Below, piece by piece: positions 51,754 to 60,657 of a DNA stretch of 64,000 nt. The stretch spans positions 806,001 to 870,000 of the forward strand of contig NZ_QFDM01000002.1 in NCBI RefSeq assembly GCF_023702065.1, given 5' to 3'. Under the pieces are notes generated by a model. That model worked only from the letters and a program-made list of their open reading frames with translations. It was not told the origin of the DNA and did not search any database. Source of the DNA: Methanoculleus oceani. GTDB taxonomy: Archaea; Halobacteriota; Methanomicrobia; Methanomicrobiales; Methanoculleaceae. Position 1 is the stretch's first letter. Each line of letters begins with the position of its first letter. A program made the position numbers and the translations under genes.

Positions 51754-53400
51754 TCATCCGTCGATACGGCAGATGTCGCATCCCTGTGAGAGTATCTGGT
51801 CCGGCCTGCTCCGGTAACGGTAGACGGTGATACCCTTGCACCCGAGGTCATGGGCGAGAGAGAAGACACCGGCGATCTCATCGGCGGTTGCACCCTCCGG
51901 AAGGTTCACGGTCTTCGAGACGGCGTTATCCACGTGCTTCTGGAACGCCGCCTGCATCCGGACGTGGTGCTCCGGTGCGATCTCGATCGCCGTCTTGAAA
52001 AGGTCCCGGGTATGGCCATCCAGCGGGAGGGCCTCGACCGTCCCGTGCCGCCGGACGTGATCCGCTACGTCCCTCCCGCCGGCGGTCTCCGGCAGGAACT
52101 CACCGATGAGGTCGCTCACGATGCTGACCGGATGCCCGTCGATCGTCCGGTCGTAGGCAAAGGAGAAGACCGGCTCGATACCGCTCGTGGTCCCGGCGAT
52201 GAGGTGGAGCGAGCCCGTGGGGGCGATGGTGGTGACGGTGGCGTTCCGCATATCCCCTGAGAAGACGGACCCTTCTATCGCCGGGAACGATCCCAACTCT
52301 CTCCCGAGCTCCTCCGACCGCTCCCGCGCCGTTGCCTGCACCCGTCCCATCAGGCTCCCGGCGAACCGGAGCGCCTCTCCCGACTCGTAGGGTATCCCGA
52401 GGCGTATGAGCGCTTCCGCAAATCCCATGACCCCGAGGCCGATCTTTCTGGTGGCAAGGGTTTGAGCCCGGATCTCGGGCAGGGGGAAGTGGTTGACGTC
52501 GATGACCGCATCGAGGAAGTCGATGCCGCACCGGACCGTTGCGGCAAGCAGGTCTTGGTCGAGGTCGTGCTGCCGTATGCACCGGGCGAGGTTGACGCTC
52601 CCGAGGTTGCAGCTCTCGTAGGGGTAGAGCGGCTGTTCGCCGCAGGGGTTGGTCGTCTCGATGGGCCCGAGGTGCGGGGTGGTGTTCTTCCGGTTGATCT
52701 CGTCGAGGAAGAGCACCCCCGGCTCGCCGGACGCCCGTGCGGATGCGGCGATGAGGTGCCAGAGCGACCGCGGATCGATACTCTTCCAGACACTGCCGTC
52801 GCGGGGATTGATGAGGTCGTACTCCTCGTCCGTTGCGAGGCACCGGAGGAACCTCTCGTCGATGCCGACCGAGATGTTGAAGTTCGGAAAACCTCCTGCC
52901 TGCTTGCAGATGACGAACTCCTCGATGTCGGGATGGGAGGCCGCGAGCACCCCCATGTTCGCCCCCCTCCGCCGGCCGCCCTGCCTGACCGCCCCGGTCG
53001 CCGCATCGAAGACCCGCATGAACGAGACCGGCCCGCTTGCGGCGCCCATGGCTCCGTTGACGACGTCGCCGCGTGGCCGCAGACGGGAAAACGAGAACCC
53101 GGTTCCTCCCCCGGACTGGTGGATGAGCGCCATGTGGCCGAGGCTTCTAAAGATCCCTTCGAGGGTATCCTCCACCGGGAGGACGAAGCAGGCAGAGAGC
53201 TGCCCGCCGGGGGTGCCCGCGTTCATCAGGGTCGGAGAGTTAGGGAGGAAGAGAAAGTTCGAGAGGAGAGAGAAGAACTCGCGGGACTTTGCCGAACCGC
53301 CCACGGCGCCGGCGACCCGGGAGAAGAGGTCGTGCGGCGCTTCACCGGGGAGGAGGTACCGGCGTTCCAGGAGGAGGCGACCTTGCGGGGAGAACTCCAT
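51754..53400 (-). CDS. nrdJ: Class II (B12-dependent) ribonucleotide reductase
   Basis: A 548-residue adenosylcobalamin-dependent ribonucleotide reductase. The first active-site cysteine is in GGQLSACFVLPVEDTLEGIF, and the thiyl-radical site is in NPCGEQPLYPYESCNLGSVNL (Asn, Cys, Glu). The end QGCDICRIDG holds the cysteine pair that regenerates the active site. It lacks an allosteric cone and is short for NrdJ. It needs adenosylcobalamin and lies divergent from cobyric acid synthase, 57 nt away. The long open frame upstream of the ATG at 53400 is antisense to cobyric acid synthase and was discarded. Confidence 0.93.
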   Translation of the reverse strand: MEFSPQGRLLLERRYLLPGEAPHDLFSRVAGAVGGSAKSREFFSLLSNFLFLPNSPTLMNAGTPGGQLSACFVLPVEDTLEGIFRSLGHMALIHQSGGGTGFSFSRLRPRGDVVNGAMGAASGPVSFMRVFDAATGAVRQGGRRRGANMGVLAASHPDIEEFVICKQAGGFPNFNISVGIDERFLRCLATDEEYDLINPRDGSVWKSIDPRSLWHLIAASARASGEPGVLFLDEINRKNTTPHLGPIETTNPCGEQPLYPYESCNLGSVNLARCIRQHDLDQDLLAATVRCGIDFLDAVIDVNHFPLPEIRAQTLATRKIGLGVMGFAEALIRLGIPYESGEALRFAGSLMGRVQATARERSEELGRELGSFPAIEGSVFSGDMRNATVTTIAPTGSLHLIAGTTSGIEPVFSFAYDRTIDGHPVSIVSDLIGEFLPETAGGRDVADHVRRHGTVEALPLDGHTRDLFKTAIEIAPEHHVRMQAAFQKHVDNAVSKTVNLPEGATADEIAGVFSLAHDLGCKGITVYRYRSRPDQILSQGCDICRIDG

Positions 53401-53457
53401 ACAACACCATGAAACCCCGCCCTTAATAATCCGTCGTGCCCAACTCTCCTGCCAGCA

Positions 53458-54954
53458 ATGTCTCTCATCGTGCTCGGAACTGCATCCCACGTGGGCAAGA
53501 GCGTGACGGTCGCGGCGCTCTGCCGTGCGCTCTACCGGCGCGGAATCCCGGTTGCGCCGTTCAAATCCCAGAACATGAGCCTCAACTCCTACGTCACGGC
53601 CGACGGGAGCGAGATCGGGATCGCCCAGGCCTTTCAGGCCTTCGCGGCCGGGATAGAACCCGCCGCCGATATGAACCCGATCCTCCTCAAACCGAAGGGG
53701 GATGCGGTCTCGCAGGTGGTGCTGCTCGGCAGGCCGTATAAGGATGTGCAGATCCGGGACTACTACACGGAGACGGATATGCTTCTCGCGGAGGCTGTCT
53801 CGGCGTTCGAGCGGTTGCGGAGACGCTACGGCCACGTGGTGGTGGAAGGTGCCGGGGGAGCGGCGGAGGTGAATCTCTACGACCGCGACATCGCGAACAT
53901 AAGGCTCGCCCGGGCCCTCCGCCTCCCCATCGTCCTGGTCGCCGATATCGAGCGGGGCGGGGTCTTCGCCCAGGTCTACGGAACGCTTGCCCTCCTCCCG
54001 GAGGATATCCGCCCCCTCGTCGTCGGGGTCATCGTCAACAAGTTCCGGGGCGACGCCGGGCTCTTTGCGTCGGGGGTTGCAAAACTCGAGGAACTCACGG
54101 GTGTCCGGGTGCTCGGGGTGGTGCCGTATGCGGATATCCCCCTCCCGAGCGAGGACTCGCTCTCGATCGCCGACAAAGGGCACCGGACGGCCGGGCGCCC
54201 GGTCAGGATCGCCGTCGTCCGCCTCCCCAGGATCTCGAACTTCACCGACTTCGAACTCCTCGAGCAGTACGCCTCGGTGGACTACGTCCCTCCGGGAAGA
54301 CCGCTTGCGGACTACGACTGCATCATCCTCCCGGGAACGAAGAACACCGTGGAGGACCTCGCCGTGCTCGACCGTGCCGGGACGGGAGAGGAACTCCGGC
54401 TCGCCCGGGAGCGGGGGGTCCCGATCATCGGTATCTGCGGCGGCTACCAGATGCTCGGGAACCGGATCGTCGACTCGGGCATCGAGTCGGAGGTCCACGC
54501 CGATTACCGGGGGTTCGGGCTCCTCGACGTCGTCACCGCCTTTACCGGCTATCACAAGACGACGGTCCAGGTACGGCGCCGGGCAACCGGGCCCGGCCCC
54601 ATCCTCGAGAGGGTGGGGGAGGTGGACGGCTACGAGATCCACATGGGCGAGACGGAACGGGGAGATCTCCCCGCGGCGTTCGCCGGGGAGGGGGCCGCGA
54701 CCCCCGACGGCCTGGTCTTCGGGACCTACATGCACGGCCTCTTCCAGAACCCCGGCGCCGCGAACGCCCTCCTCGCCTACCTCTCGGAACGGCGGGGCGT
54801 GCCGTTCGAGCCGATGACGGCGGCCCCGGGCGGAGGCGGCAACGGCATCGTGGCTGCCTACGACGATCTGGCCCGGCACTTCGAGGAGCACGTGGATATG
54901 AATGCGATTATGGAATATTTTGTGGATGCGACGGGCCAAAGGGCCGGAGCATGA
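53458..54954 (+). CDS. cobQ: Cobyric acid synthase CbiP/CobQ
   Basis: A 498-residue glutamine-dependent amidase that amidates four carboxyl groups of adenosylcobyrinate diamide. The N-terminal ATPase has [18 protein letters not shown] and [13 protein letters not shown]. The GATase1 domain has the nucleophile in [14 protein letters not shown] and the His in [12 protein letters not shown]. Full length. The last codons (Ala-Thr-Gly-Gln-Arg-Ala-Gly-Ala) and the stop lie in the first unit of a hairpin repeat. B12 supply for the adjacent ribonucleotide reductase and for methyltransfer is the likely purpose. Confidence 0.95.
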   Translation: MSLIVLGTASHVGKSVTVAALCRALYRRGIPVAPFKSQNMSLNSYVTADGSEIGIAQAFQAFAAGIEPAADMNPILLKPKGDAVSQVVLLGRPYKDVQIRDYYTETDMLLAEAVSAFERLRRRYGHVVVEGAGGAAEVNLYDRDIANIRLARALRLPIVLVADIERGGVFAQVYGTLALLPEDIRPLVVGVIVNKFRGDAGLFASGVAKLEELTGVRVLGVVPYADIPLPSEDSLSIADKGHRTAGRPVRIAVVRLPRISNFTDFELLEQYASVDYVPPGRPLADYDCIILPGTKNTVEDLAVLDRAGTGEELRLARERGVPIIGICGGYQMLGNRIVDSGIESEVHADYRGFGLLDVVTAFTGYHKTTVQVRRRATGPGPILERVGEVDGYEIHMGETERGDLPAAFAGEGAATPDGLVFGTYMHGLFQNPGAANALLAYLSERRGVPFEPMTAAPGGGGNGIVAAYDDLARHFEEHVDMNAIMEYFVDATGQRAGA

Positions 54955-55041
54955 GAAAACGCGAAGCGTTTTCGAACTGCGCGCCGAGTAGATGAACTGC
55001 GACGGGCCAAAGGGCCGGAGCATGAGAAGCCGTCAGGCTTC
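54927..55041 (+). repeat. Mini-hairpin repeat array, copy C (31-bp direct repeat)
   Basis: Two identical 31-bp units (54927-54957 and 54998-55028) contain gacgg, a ggcc/ggcc hairpin and the linker GGAGCATGA. After the first unit the hairpin is gaaaacgc/gcgttttc (54955-54973); after the second it is gaagcc/ggcttc (55026-55041). So the linker is kept while the hairpin stem is replaced by another that still pairs. The first unit overlaps the end of cobQ. Related arrays lie at 15313-15468 and 32713-32893. Confidence 0.75.
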
Positions 55042-55169
55042 GAGCGGCGCCACCGGGCAGCCGAAGACCGTGCCCGGCAATTTCAATGAGCAAGGCTGGA
55101 GGCATACGAGAAGATTTTCAGCCGCTCGTTGCTTAATTTTGTAAAAAGAGAATACCCGCCCCGGCCCTT

Positions 55170-56225
55170 TCAGATAAAGAACCGGAACGCAATCCAGGCG
55201 ATCAGTACCATGATGGCCGAGTACTTCAGCCCCCCGAGCACCCGGCCTTCGCCCATGACGCCCGCCGCGAGCCCCGAGAAGAGGCCCTGGATCAGTGCGG
55301 CGTGGGAGAAGAGCCGGTTGTAGAGGAAGAGGTCCACGGTACCTATGAACGCCTGGCTCGAACCCGACGCCGCGACCGCCTCGCCCGCCTCCGCCATGGT
55401 GGTGAGGAAGGTGCTCGAGAGCACCCCGATGACGAAGAGGAAGACGAAGAACGACATGACGACGATGACCATGTAGATCATCATCCCGTTCTTCCGCTCC
55501 GACTTCAGGTTGAAGAACTCGTAGGCATCGTGCGCCGCCGCCCGCAGCACCTCGCTCACGTCGCCGCCGGCGGAACTCGCCTGGGCGATCAGGTCGACGC
55601 TCCGCTCGGTGAGCGGGGTGTTCACGGCCTTCCCGAACCGGCGGATGGCCTCCACGAACGGGACGCCCCAGGACATCTCGGTATCAAGCTTGCGGATATG
55701 CGGCGTGAGCGCCCCGTACTCGCCCTCCGAAACGATGTGGATGGCGTGCGGGAGCGTCATACCCGAATCGTTCATGCCGGCCACGTCCCGGAAGAAGTTC
55801 GGGAGGGACGCCTCGATGCTCGATACACGCAGCGATTCCTTGAGGTCGAGGGCTGCGAGCGGCACGATGGCGATGAGGAGCGCGAAGACGAAGATATCGT
55901 CGAGCATCGTCGTCGTGAAGAGGACGTTGATGCCGTAGGACATCACCAGGCTCATAAATCCGCCGACGAGGAGGAGGAGCGCCACCGGAACGGAGACGAA
56001 GAGGATGGTGACGGGCTCCGCCATCATCACCTTGAGCGGATGCCTGAGGAACCGGTAAAATCCTTCCTGGTACTTCCGCCAGTTCTCAATCCCGCCGAAG
56101 ATCTCCCGCTCCTGCTCTTCGAGCGGGTCGGGCGGCGGAGAGAGCTCCGCCGCGCCGCCGTCAGGAGACCGGTTCCGATCTCCTGACCGGTTCAGAAAGC
56201 CGTTGAAGATATCTTTGAATCCCAT
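55170..56225 (-). CDS. Type II/IV pilus secretion membrane protein (TadC/GspF family)
   Basis: A 351-residue TadC/GspF-type protein with membrane segments near residues 65-100, 105-125, 250-280 and 320-350. The T2SSF core has SIEASLPNFFRDVAGMNDSG and QASSAGGDVSEVLRAAAHDA. It should be the platform protein that couples the ATPase to pilus assembly. It follows the second TadC gene by one nucleotide, typical of archaeal paired platform genes. Confidence 0.88.
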   Translation of the reverse strand: MGFKDIFNGFLNRSGDRNRSPDGGAAELSPPPDPLEEQEREIFGGIENWRKYQEGFYRFLRHPLKVMMAEPVTILFVSVPVALLLLVGGFMSLVMSYGINVLFTTTMLDDIFVFALLIAIVPLAALDLKESLRVSSIEASLPNFFRDVAGMNDSGMTLPHAIHIVSEGEYGALTPHIRKLDTEMSWGVPFVEAIRRFGKAVNTPLTERSVDLIAQASSAGGDVSEVLRAAAHDAYEFFNLKSERKNGMMIYMVIVVMSFFVFLFVIGVLSSTFLTTMAEAGEAVAASGSSQAFIGTVDLFLYNRLFSHAALIQGLFSGLAAGVMGEGRVLGGLKYSAIMVLIAWIAFRFFI

Positions 56226-56226
56226 A

Positions 56227-57150
56227 TCACACCTCCGGGGTCATGGAACTGATCAGGATGACGAACATCATGCTCCCGAACGGCACGATCAGGTAGATGA
56301 TGATGTAGAGGAAGAACGGGTTCGAGTCGCCAGAGATGAGCGTCATGATCGACTGCAGGATGATCAAAAAGAGCATCCCGGCGACCATCGCGGTAACGTA
56401 GGACTCCGCGATCAGCCCGAGCGTCTCCAGGAACGACTTCTGCTGCTGGTTGTTCTCGAGCGTATACTGGTGAGCCTTGTTGCGGAAATACTCCGTAAGG
56501 TTGCTCCCGCTGGAGATGCTCGCAACGGCCCCCTGCATGAACTCCCGCATCCGTTCGCTCGGCGTCGCCTGCGAGACGGTTCGCAGGGCGTCAAGAAGGT
56601 CCTTCCCGAAGAAATCGGTCTCCCGGGAGATGTAACGCGCTTCGACGGCACTCTCGCCGTAGATTTTGCTCTGGCCGAGCAGCCGGAAGACCTCGTCCGG
56701 GGTGATCCCCGCCGAGGACATGGCGGTGACGTAGTTGATGGCGTACGGGAGGGTGGCGTCGATGTTCCGGGAGCGCTCTCCGGCCCGTATACCGGGATAG
56801 AGGAGGAAGATCAGGTATGATATCCCCCCGAATATCAGGAGAGAAAAGATCGTGATGATGATGGTGCCGAGCAGCATTTTGTAATCGTTTAACGCGTAGA
56901 GGACCTCGGGGACCGCTCCACGGTAGACGATCATATCGGGGATCCGCAGGAGGTAGGTCAGAAGTCCGATAAGCACGGCGGCGACCAGCCCCACGACGAT
57001 CGAGGAGATATAAGCGGTCGCAAGATAGGCCTCGAACGGTGTATTCATCCGGGCCCCCATCAGGTTGTTCCTGAGACTGATGTAGTCTCCCCGCTTCTCC
57101 TTCAGGCCGTGGCCGATCAGGTTGAAGCAGAACCGCTCGTAACCGTTCAT
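56227..57150 (-). CDS. Second TadC/GspF-like platform protein
   Basis: A 307-residue protein of the same superfamily. Membrane segments lie near residues 40-70, 95-125, 245-275 and 280-305. The signature ATLPYAINYVTAMSSAGITP and ASISSGSNLTEYFRNKAHQY are the T2SSF patterns. Paired TadC proteins of unequal length are usual for archaeal pili. It overlaps the ATPase stop by 4 nt. Confidence 0.87.
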   Translation of the reverse strand: MNGYERFCFNLIGHGLKEKRGDYISLRNNLMGARMNTPFEAYLATAYISSIVVGLVAAVLIGLLTYLLRIPDMIVYRGAVPEVLYALNDYKMLLGTIIITIFSLLIFGGISYLIFLLYPGIRAGERSRNIDATLPYAINYVTAMSSAGITPDEVFRLLGQSKIYGESAVEARYISRETDFFGKDLLDALRTVSQATPSERMREFMQGAVASISSGSNLTEYFRNKAHQYTLENNQQQKSFLETLGLIAESYVTAMVAGMLFLIILQSIMTLISGDSNPFFLYIIIYLIVPFGSMMFVILISSMTPEV

Positions 57151-59663
57151 GCGGAACCACCCTCCCCGTAGAGATCGGCCCGCACCCGCTGGACGACCGT
57201 CTCCGGATCCCGGAAGTAGGATACCAGGATCTTGCTCACGTCACGGAAGTGGCGGATCTTCTTGATGCGCATCCATTCAAGGACTTCCTGCCGCCGTTTC
57301 AACTCTTCGCGCATCCGCTCCTCGCTCCAGCCTCTGTCTTCCATGATCTGTTCGAGGATGTAGGATTTGCCGGAATACCGGATCTCGTCGGTCGCAGGAT
57401 GCCACCGGAAGACTTCGTTCGTGATCAGCTCGTTCGTCCGGGGGTCGATATCCAGGATCTCGATGAGCTGCTTGTTCCGCCGGATCCGCTGGCCGCCCAC
57501 CCGGGCCTGCACCTGGATGGACATCAGGGAGAGCGCAGAGAGCATGTTCCTCGGTACGTCGATCGGCGGGTTCTCCAGACGGTGGACGGCGCTCGCCACC
57601 GAATCTGCGTGCATCGTCGCATAGGTGACGTGGCCGGTGCTCATTGCCTGGAAGAGGGTCAGGGCCTCCTTGCCACGGACCTCGCCGACCAGGATGTACT
57701 CCGGGCGCTGCCGGAGAGCGGCACGCAGAAGTTCGTACATATCGATCCCGCCCCGCCCGTCCTGCGAGAACGAGTCGCGGGTGATGCTCGGGATCCAGTT
57801 CGGGTGGGGGAGTTTCAGCTCCCGGGTATCCTCGAGTGTGACGATCTTTGCGAGCGGCGGGATAAACAGCGATAAGGCGTTCAGCGTCGTGGTCTTCCCC
57901 GATGCCGTCCCTCCGGCAAATATACAGGACTTGGCATTCTCGACCGCGAGCCATATGAAGGCGATCCCGAGCGGCGAGAAGGTATGCCACTCGATGAGGT
58001 CCGTGGGCGTGATCGGCTCTTCCCGGAACTTACGGATGGTGAACGTCGAGCCGTGAGCGGTCACTTCCGCCCCGAGCGTCATCTGGATACGCGACCCGTC
58101 GCTCATCGTGGCATCCAGCATCGGTTCGGCGATAGAGATGTATTTCCCGGCCCGCTGCGCAAGTTTCGTGACGAACGAGTCGAGCTCGACAGAATCGTGG
58201 TAGGCGAGACTCGTCTTCATCGACTCGTACGTCGTGTGATAGACGAAGATGTAACTGCCCACGCCGTCGCAGGAGATATCCTCGATGTACTTATCGTGCA
58301 TCACCGGGTCGATCAGCCCGTCGCCGAGGAACTCCTTCTCCACGTGGTAGAGGATCTTCTCCCGCGCGAGCACCGCAAGGTGGATCCCATAGTCGGCGAT
58401 GACGATGTTCGCCGAATCGCGAAGCGCCTTCCGTGCTTCGTCACGGTTGAGTTCACGGGTGGTGATATCGAGTGTCTCAAAGAGGCGCTCCTTGATCTCC
58501 CCGAAGAGCTCCTGCTCCGCGGGCGTGAGCACGGGCTCGATGACATGGTAGGTGTACTCGTGCGTCGTGCTGTCGTAGGTCACCCGGACATAGGCATACG
58601 GCTCGTTCACCGGGTAGAGTTCGATCTCTTCCAGTCCCGGCGCCGGCCGCATCGTGAGATCGACGATCGGTCCGTGGAGCGTGGGGTTGTACTCTTCGAC
58701 CACGGCCCCGACCTTCGGGAGCTGCAACTTTTTAAAGAACCCGAAACGGGGTTCTGGAACCTCTTCGGCAGGAGCCGCCACCTCTGCAGCAGCTGAGGCA
58801 AGTGTGCTGGAGGAGAAGGCCTGGGAGAAGAGATCGTCGAACTCCGATACGACCCGGGCATTATCGACAAAATCGAAACTGTGCTCGGTACGGTTGATGC
58901 TCAGTTCATCGACCGTGAACGTCGCACTCTTCGGGAGGATCAGGTCCGCCAGGTTCCCGAGTTCCTCGACCGTCACCACGCCGTCATCCACGTCTCCGTC
59001 GGGTTCCGCCTCATCGACCTCCACCGCTCCGGAGTTCTTCGAGCGTGAGGTGCCGGGTGCATCGGTCTCCCGCCGCCCCCTCATCCGGTCGAGGAGCGCG
59101 GCGGAAGCGTTGTGCCCCGGCGAGGAGGGCGGCACCTGTGGCCCCGCTCCGGTATCCCCCGCCGTCGGGGAGGACGCGACCTCTCCGTCGGCATCCACCT
59201 CGTGCTGCCCGAGCCGGTTGAGGATTGCACGAACCGGATCTCTGGTGCCGGTTGCGCGCTGATCGGTGGTGTTTCCGGATCTCGCCACCGCATCGATAAG
59301 CGAACGGATCCCCGCACTCTTCGATGCCGGCATGGGAGAGATGTCCGGCTGCTCGTCCTCTTCGCCCGAATCGGCGCCGGCATCATATGAAATCGCCTCC
59401 GGCTGCTCGTCCTCTTCATCTGAATCGGCGCCGGCATCATATGAAATCGCCTCCGGCTGCTCGTCCTCTTCATCTGAATCGGCGCCGGCATCATCCGGAG
59501 CCACATCTTCCCGAACCTCCTCCCCGGGAGGTTGGAACGGCGGAGCGGGATCGACACTTTCTATCGTGGTTTTCCCGTTGCCAGTCTGCAGTTCCCCGGA
59601 GTGTGTGAGAAGATTCCTGACCGTTGCTATCAATTCACGTTCTTCGTCTTCACCTGTTCTCAT
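57147..59663 (-). CDS. Type II/IV secretion ATPase (GspE/PilT-like), long N-terminus
   Basis: An 838-residue ATPase that powers pilus assembly. The ATPase core shows Walker A GGTASGKTTTLNAL, an Asp box and Walker B YILVGEVRGKEALTL, and ends HVTYATMHADSVASAVHRL. The first about 230 residues are acidic and low in complexity, with 2.8 copies of an 18-residue repeat (DAGADSDEEDEQPEAIS-type). That part is unusual for the family. The ATG at 59663 overlaps the upstream gene's stop by 14 nt; an upstream TTG is discarded. It heads the platform genes. Confidence 0.92.
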   Translation of the reverse strand: MRTGEDEERELIATVRNLLTHSGELQTGNGKTTIESVDPAPPFQPPGEEVREDVAPDDAGADSDEEDEQPEAISYDAGADSDEEDEQPEAISYDAGADSGEEDEQPDISPMPASKSAGIRSLIDAVARSGNTTDQRATGTRDPVRAILNRLGQHEVDADGEVASSPTAGDTGAGPQVPPSSPGHNASAALLDRMRGRRETDAPGTSRSKNSGAVEVDEAEPDGDVDDGVVTVEELGNLADLILPKSATFTVDELSINRTEHSFDFVDNARVVSEFDDLFSQAFSSSTLASAAAEVAAPAEEVPEPRFGFFKKLQLPKVGAVVEEYNPTLHGPIVDLTMRPAPGLEEIELYPVNEPYAYVRVTYDSTTHEYTYHVIEPVLTPAEQELFGEIKERLFETLDITTRELNRDEARKALRDSANIVIADYGIHLAVLAREKILYHVEKEFLGDGLIDPVMHDKYIEDISCDGVGSYIFVYHTTYESMKTSLAYHDSVELDSFVTKLAQRAGKYISIAEPMLDATMSDGSRIQMTLGAEVTAHGSTFTIRKFREEPITPTDLIEWHTFSPLGIAFIWLAVENAKSCIFAGGTASGKTTTLNALSLFIPPLAKIVTLEDTRELKLPHPNWIPSITRDSFSQDGRGGIDMYELLRAALRQRPEYILVGEVRGKEALTLFQAMSTGHVTYATMHADSVASAVHRLENPPIDVPRNMLSALSLMSIQVQARVGGQRIRRNKQLIEILDIDPRTNELITNEVFRWHPATDEIRYSGKSYILEQIMEDRGWSEERMREELKRRQEVLEWMRIKKIRHFRDVSKILVSYFRDPETVVQRVRADLYGEGGSA
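59347..59498 (-). repeat. Tandem 54-nt repeat inside the ATPase gene
   Basis: Three units of 54 nt start at 59347, 59401 and 59455 (the last incomplete); each begins ggctgctcgtcctcttc on the + strand. They encode 18-residue acidic repeats in the flexible N-terminal part of the secretion ATPase. The units are nearly identical, which suggests recent expansion by slippage or unequal recombination. Confidence 0.85.
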
Positions 59664-60294
59664 CCTCTGTGCCCCCAATATCAACGTACGTTTCTACCTG
59701 AGGTTCATGGAACTCGATGATGCACCGTGTCCGCTCGCCGATCCGATCCGAGACCACACACATGTAGCGCCCGTTAAGGAGCCGGAAACAGACTCTTCCC
59801 CCGGAATCCGTCACATCGCTCGTCATGACGACCTTTCCCTTCCGGATCGCGACATGGGCTCCGGCGAGAGGCACCCGGCCGTTGCGCACGGTCAGGCAGA
59901 GTATCCCCACCCGCTGTCGGGTAGGCGTGCCGATGGTCGGAATGTCGAGGCGGCCGTTCTTCTTCAGGTGGCTCTTCTCGAAGATCCTGCACCGTGACAC
60001 CAGTGCGTCGGCAATCGGCGTCATCACCGGGAAGAGTTCGAATTCTTCCCTCCCGGTCAGGCGCAGGACGGCAGAGTCTCCGAAGAGTGTCCCCTTCTCA
60101 TCGACAAACATGGCACCGTTCGGTTCGCCGCTGGAGAAAACCAGGAAAAACGTATGCTTCTCCTCTTTCGAGACCCCTATCCCGGTCGAAGAGTGAACGG
60201 TGCCGTAGTGCAGCAACTCGTCAAGAGTAAAGCACCCCTCGCAGGTCGACTGTTGTAGGATCTCGCCCATAAGGTCGTTTATGTCCATGTACAT
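59650..60294 (-). CDS. Pilus-cluster accessory protein (214 aa)
   Basis: A 214-residue protein of unknown family upstream of the ATPase and overlapping it by 14 nt. The first part (TCEGCFTLDELLHYGTVHSS, then NGAMFVDEKGTLFGDSAVLR) may bind a nucleotide or protein. The second half (VRNGRVPLAGAHVAIRKGK, SDVTDSGGRVCFRLLNGRYM) is an Ig/carboxypeptidase-regulatory-like fold. The start may be 60294 or 60288. It is probably part of the pilus operon. Confidence 0.6.
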   Translation of the reverse strand: MYMDINDLMGEILQQSTCEGCFTLDELLHYGTVHSSTGIGVSKEEKHTFFLVFSSGEPNGAMFVDEKGTLFGDSAVLRLTGREEFELFPVMTPIADALVSRCRIFEKSHLKKNGRLDIPTIGTPTRQRVGILCLTVRNGRVPLAGAHVAIRKGKVVMTSDVTDSGGRVCFRLLNGRYMCVVSDRIGERTRCIIEFHEPQVETYVDIGGTEDENR

Positions 60295-60657
60295 CTTCAG
60301 GTATGGTATTCAGTAGTTTTTTATGCCGGAAAGGGGATTTTACCCCTATCACAATATATCACATCAGTATGCTATTATTAATACCTTGTGATAATCCAAT
60401 CTCGATTCTGGCAAATATTCTCGTGAAAGCGGCGTATCAGGGAGGCGGAAGGAGACCGTTTGCGAACAGGGATCTCCGGAGGAGTTCCGACCGATCTGAG
60501 GGGCTTGACCAGAGATCGGGAGGCCAGGAGCCGCCATATTCGGATAAGGGGGCGCTTGAGGGGCCATACGTCCGGAAAACGCATTGAAACACCAGGGATC
60601 CCCTGCAAAGAGAGATCGCCAGAAATAAGAGATAAAAGGTGGATAAAGTACTCGCCC
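60295..60657. other. Intergenic region between pilus operon and prepilin peptidase
   Basis: No gene is seen in these 363 nt. The left end is AT-rich (caatatatcac, tattattaatacc) and should hold the leftward promoter and perhaps binding sites. The remainder is of mixed composition. A gaaataagagataaaagg tract just before 60640 could be the promoter of the prepilin peptidase. A short open frame through it is not coding-like. Confidence 0.45.

Noticed and set aside
53401-55023. Upstream extension of the ribonucleotide reductase frame
   Set aside because: It is antisense to cobyric acid synthase, which has unmistakable motifs on the + strand.
54927-55041. Direct repeats that might be a CRISPR array
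   Set aside because: Only two 31-bp units, no regular spacer series, no cas genes, and the same module design occurs elsewhere without spacers.
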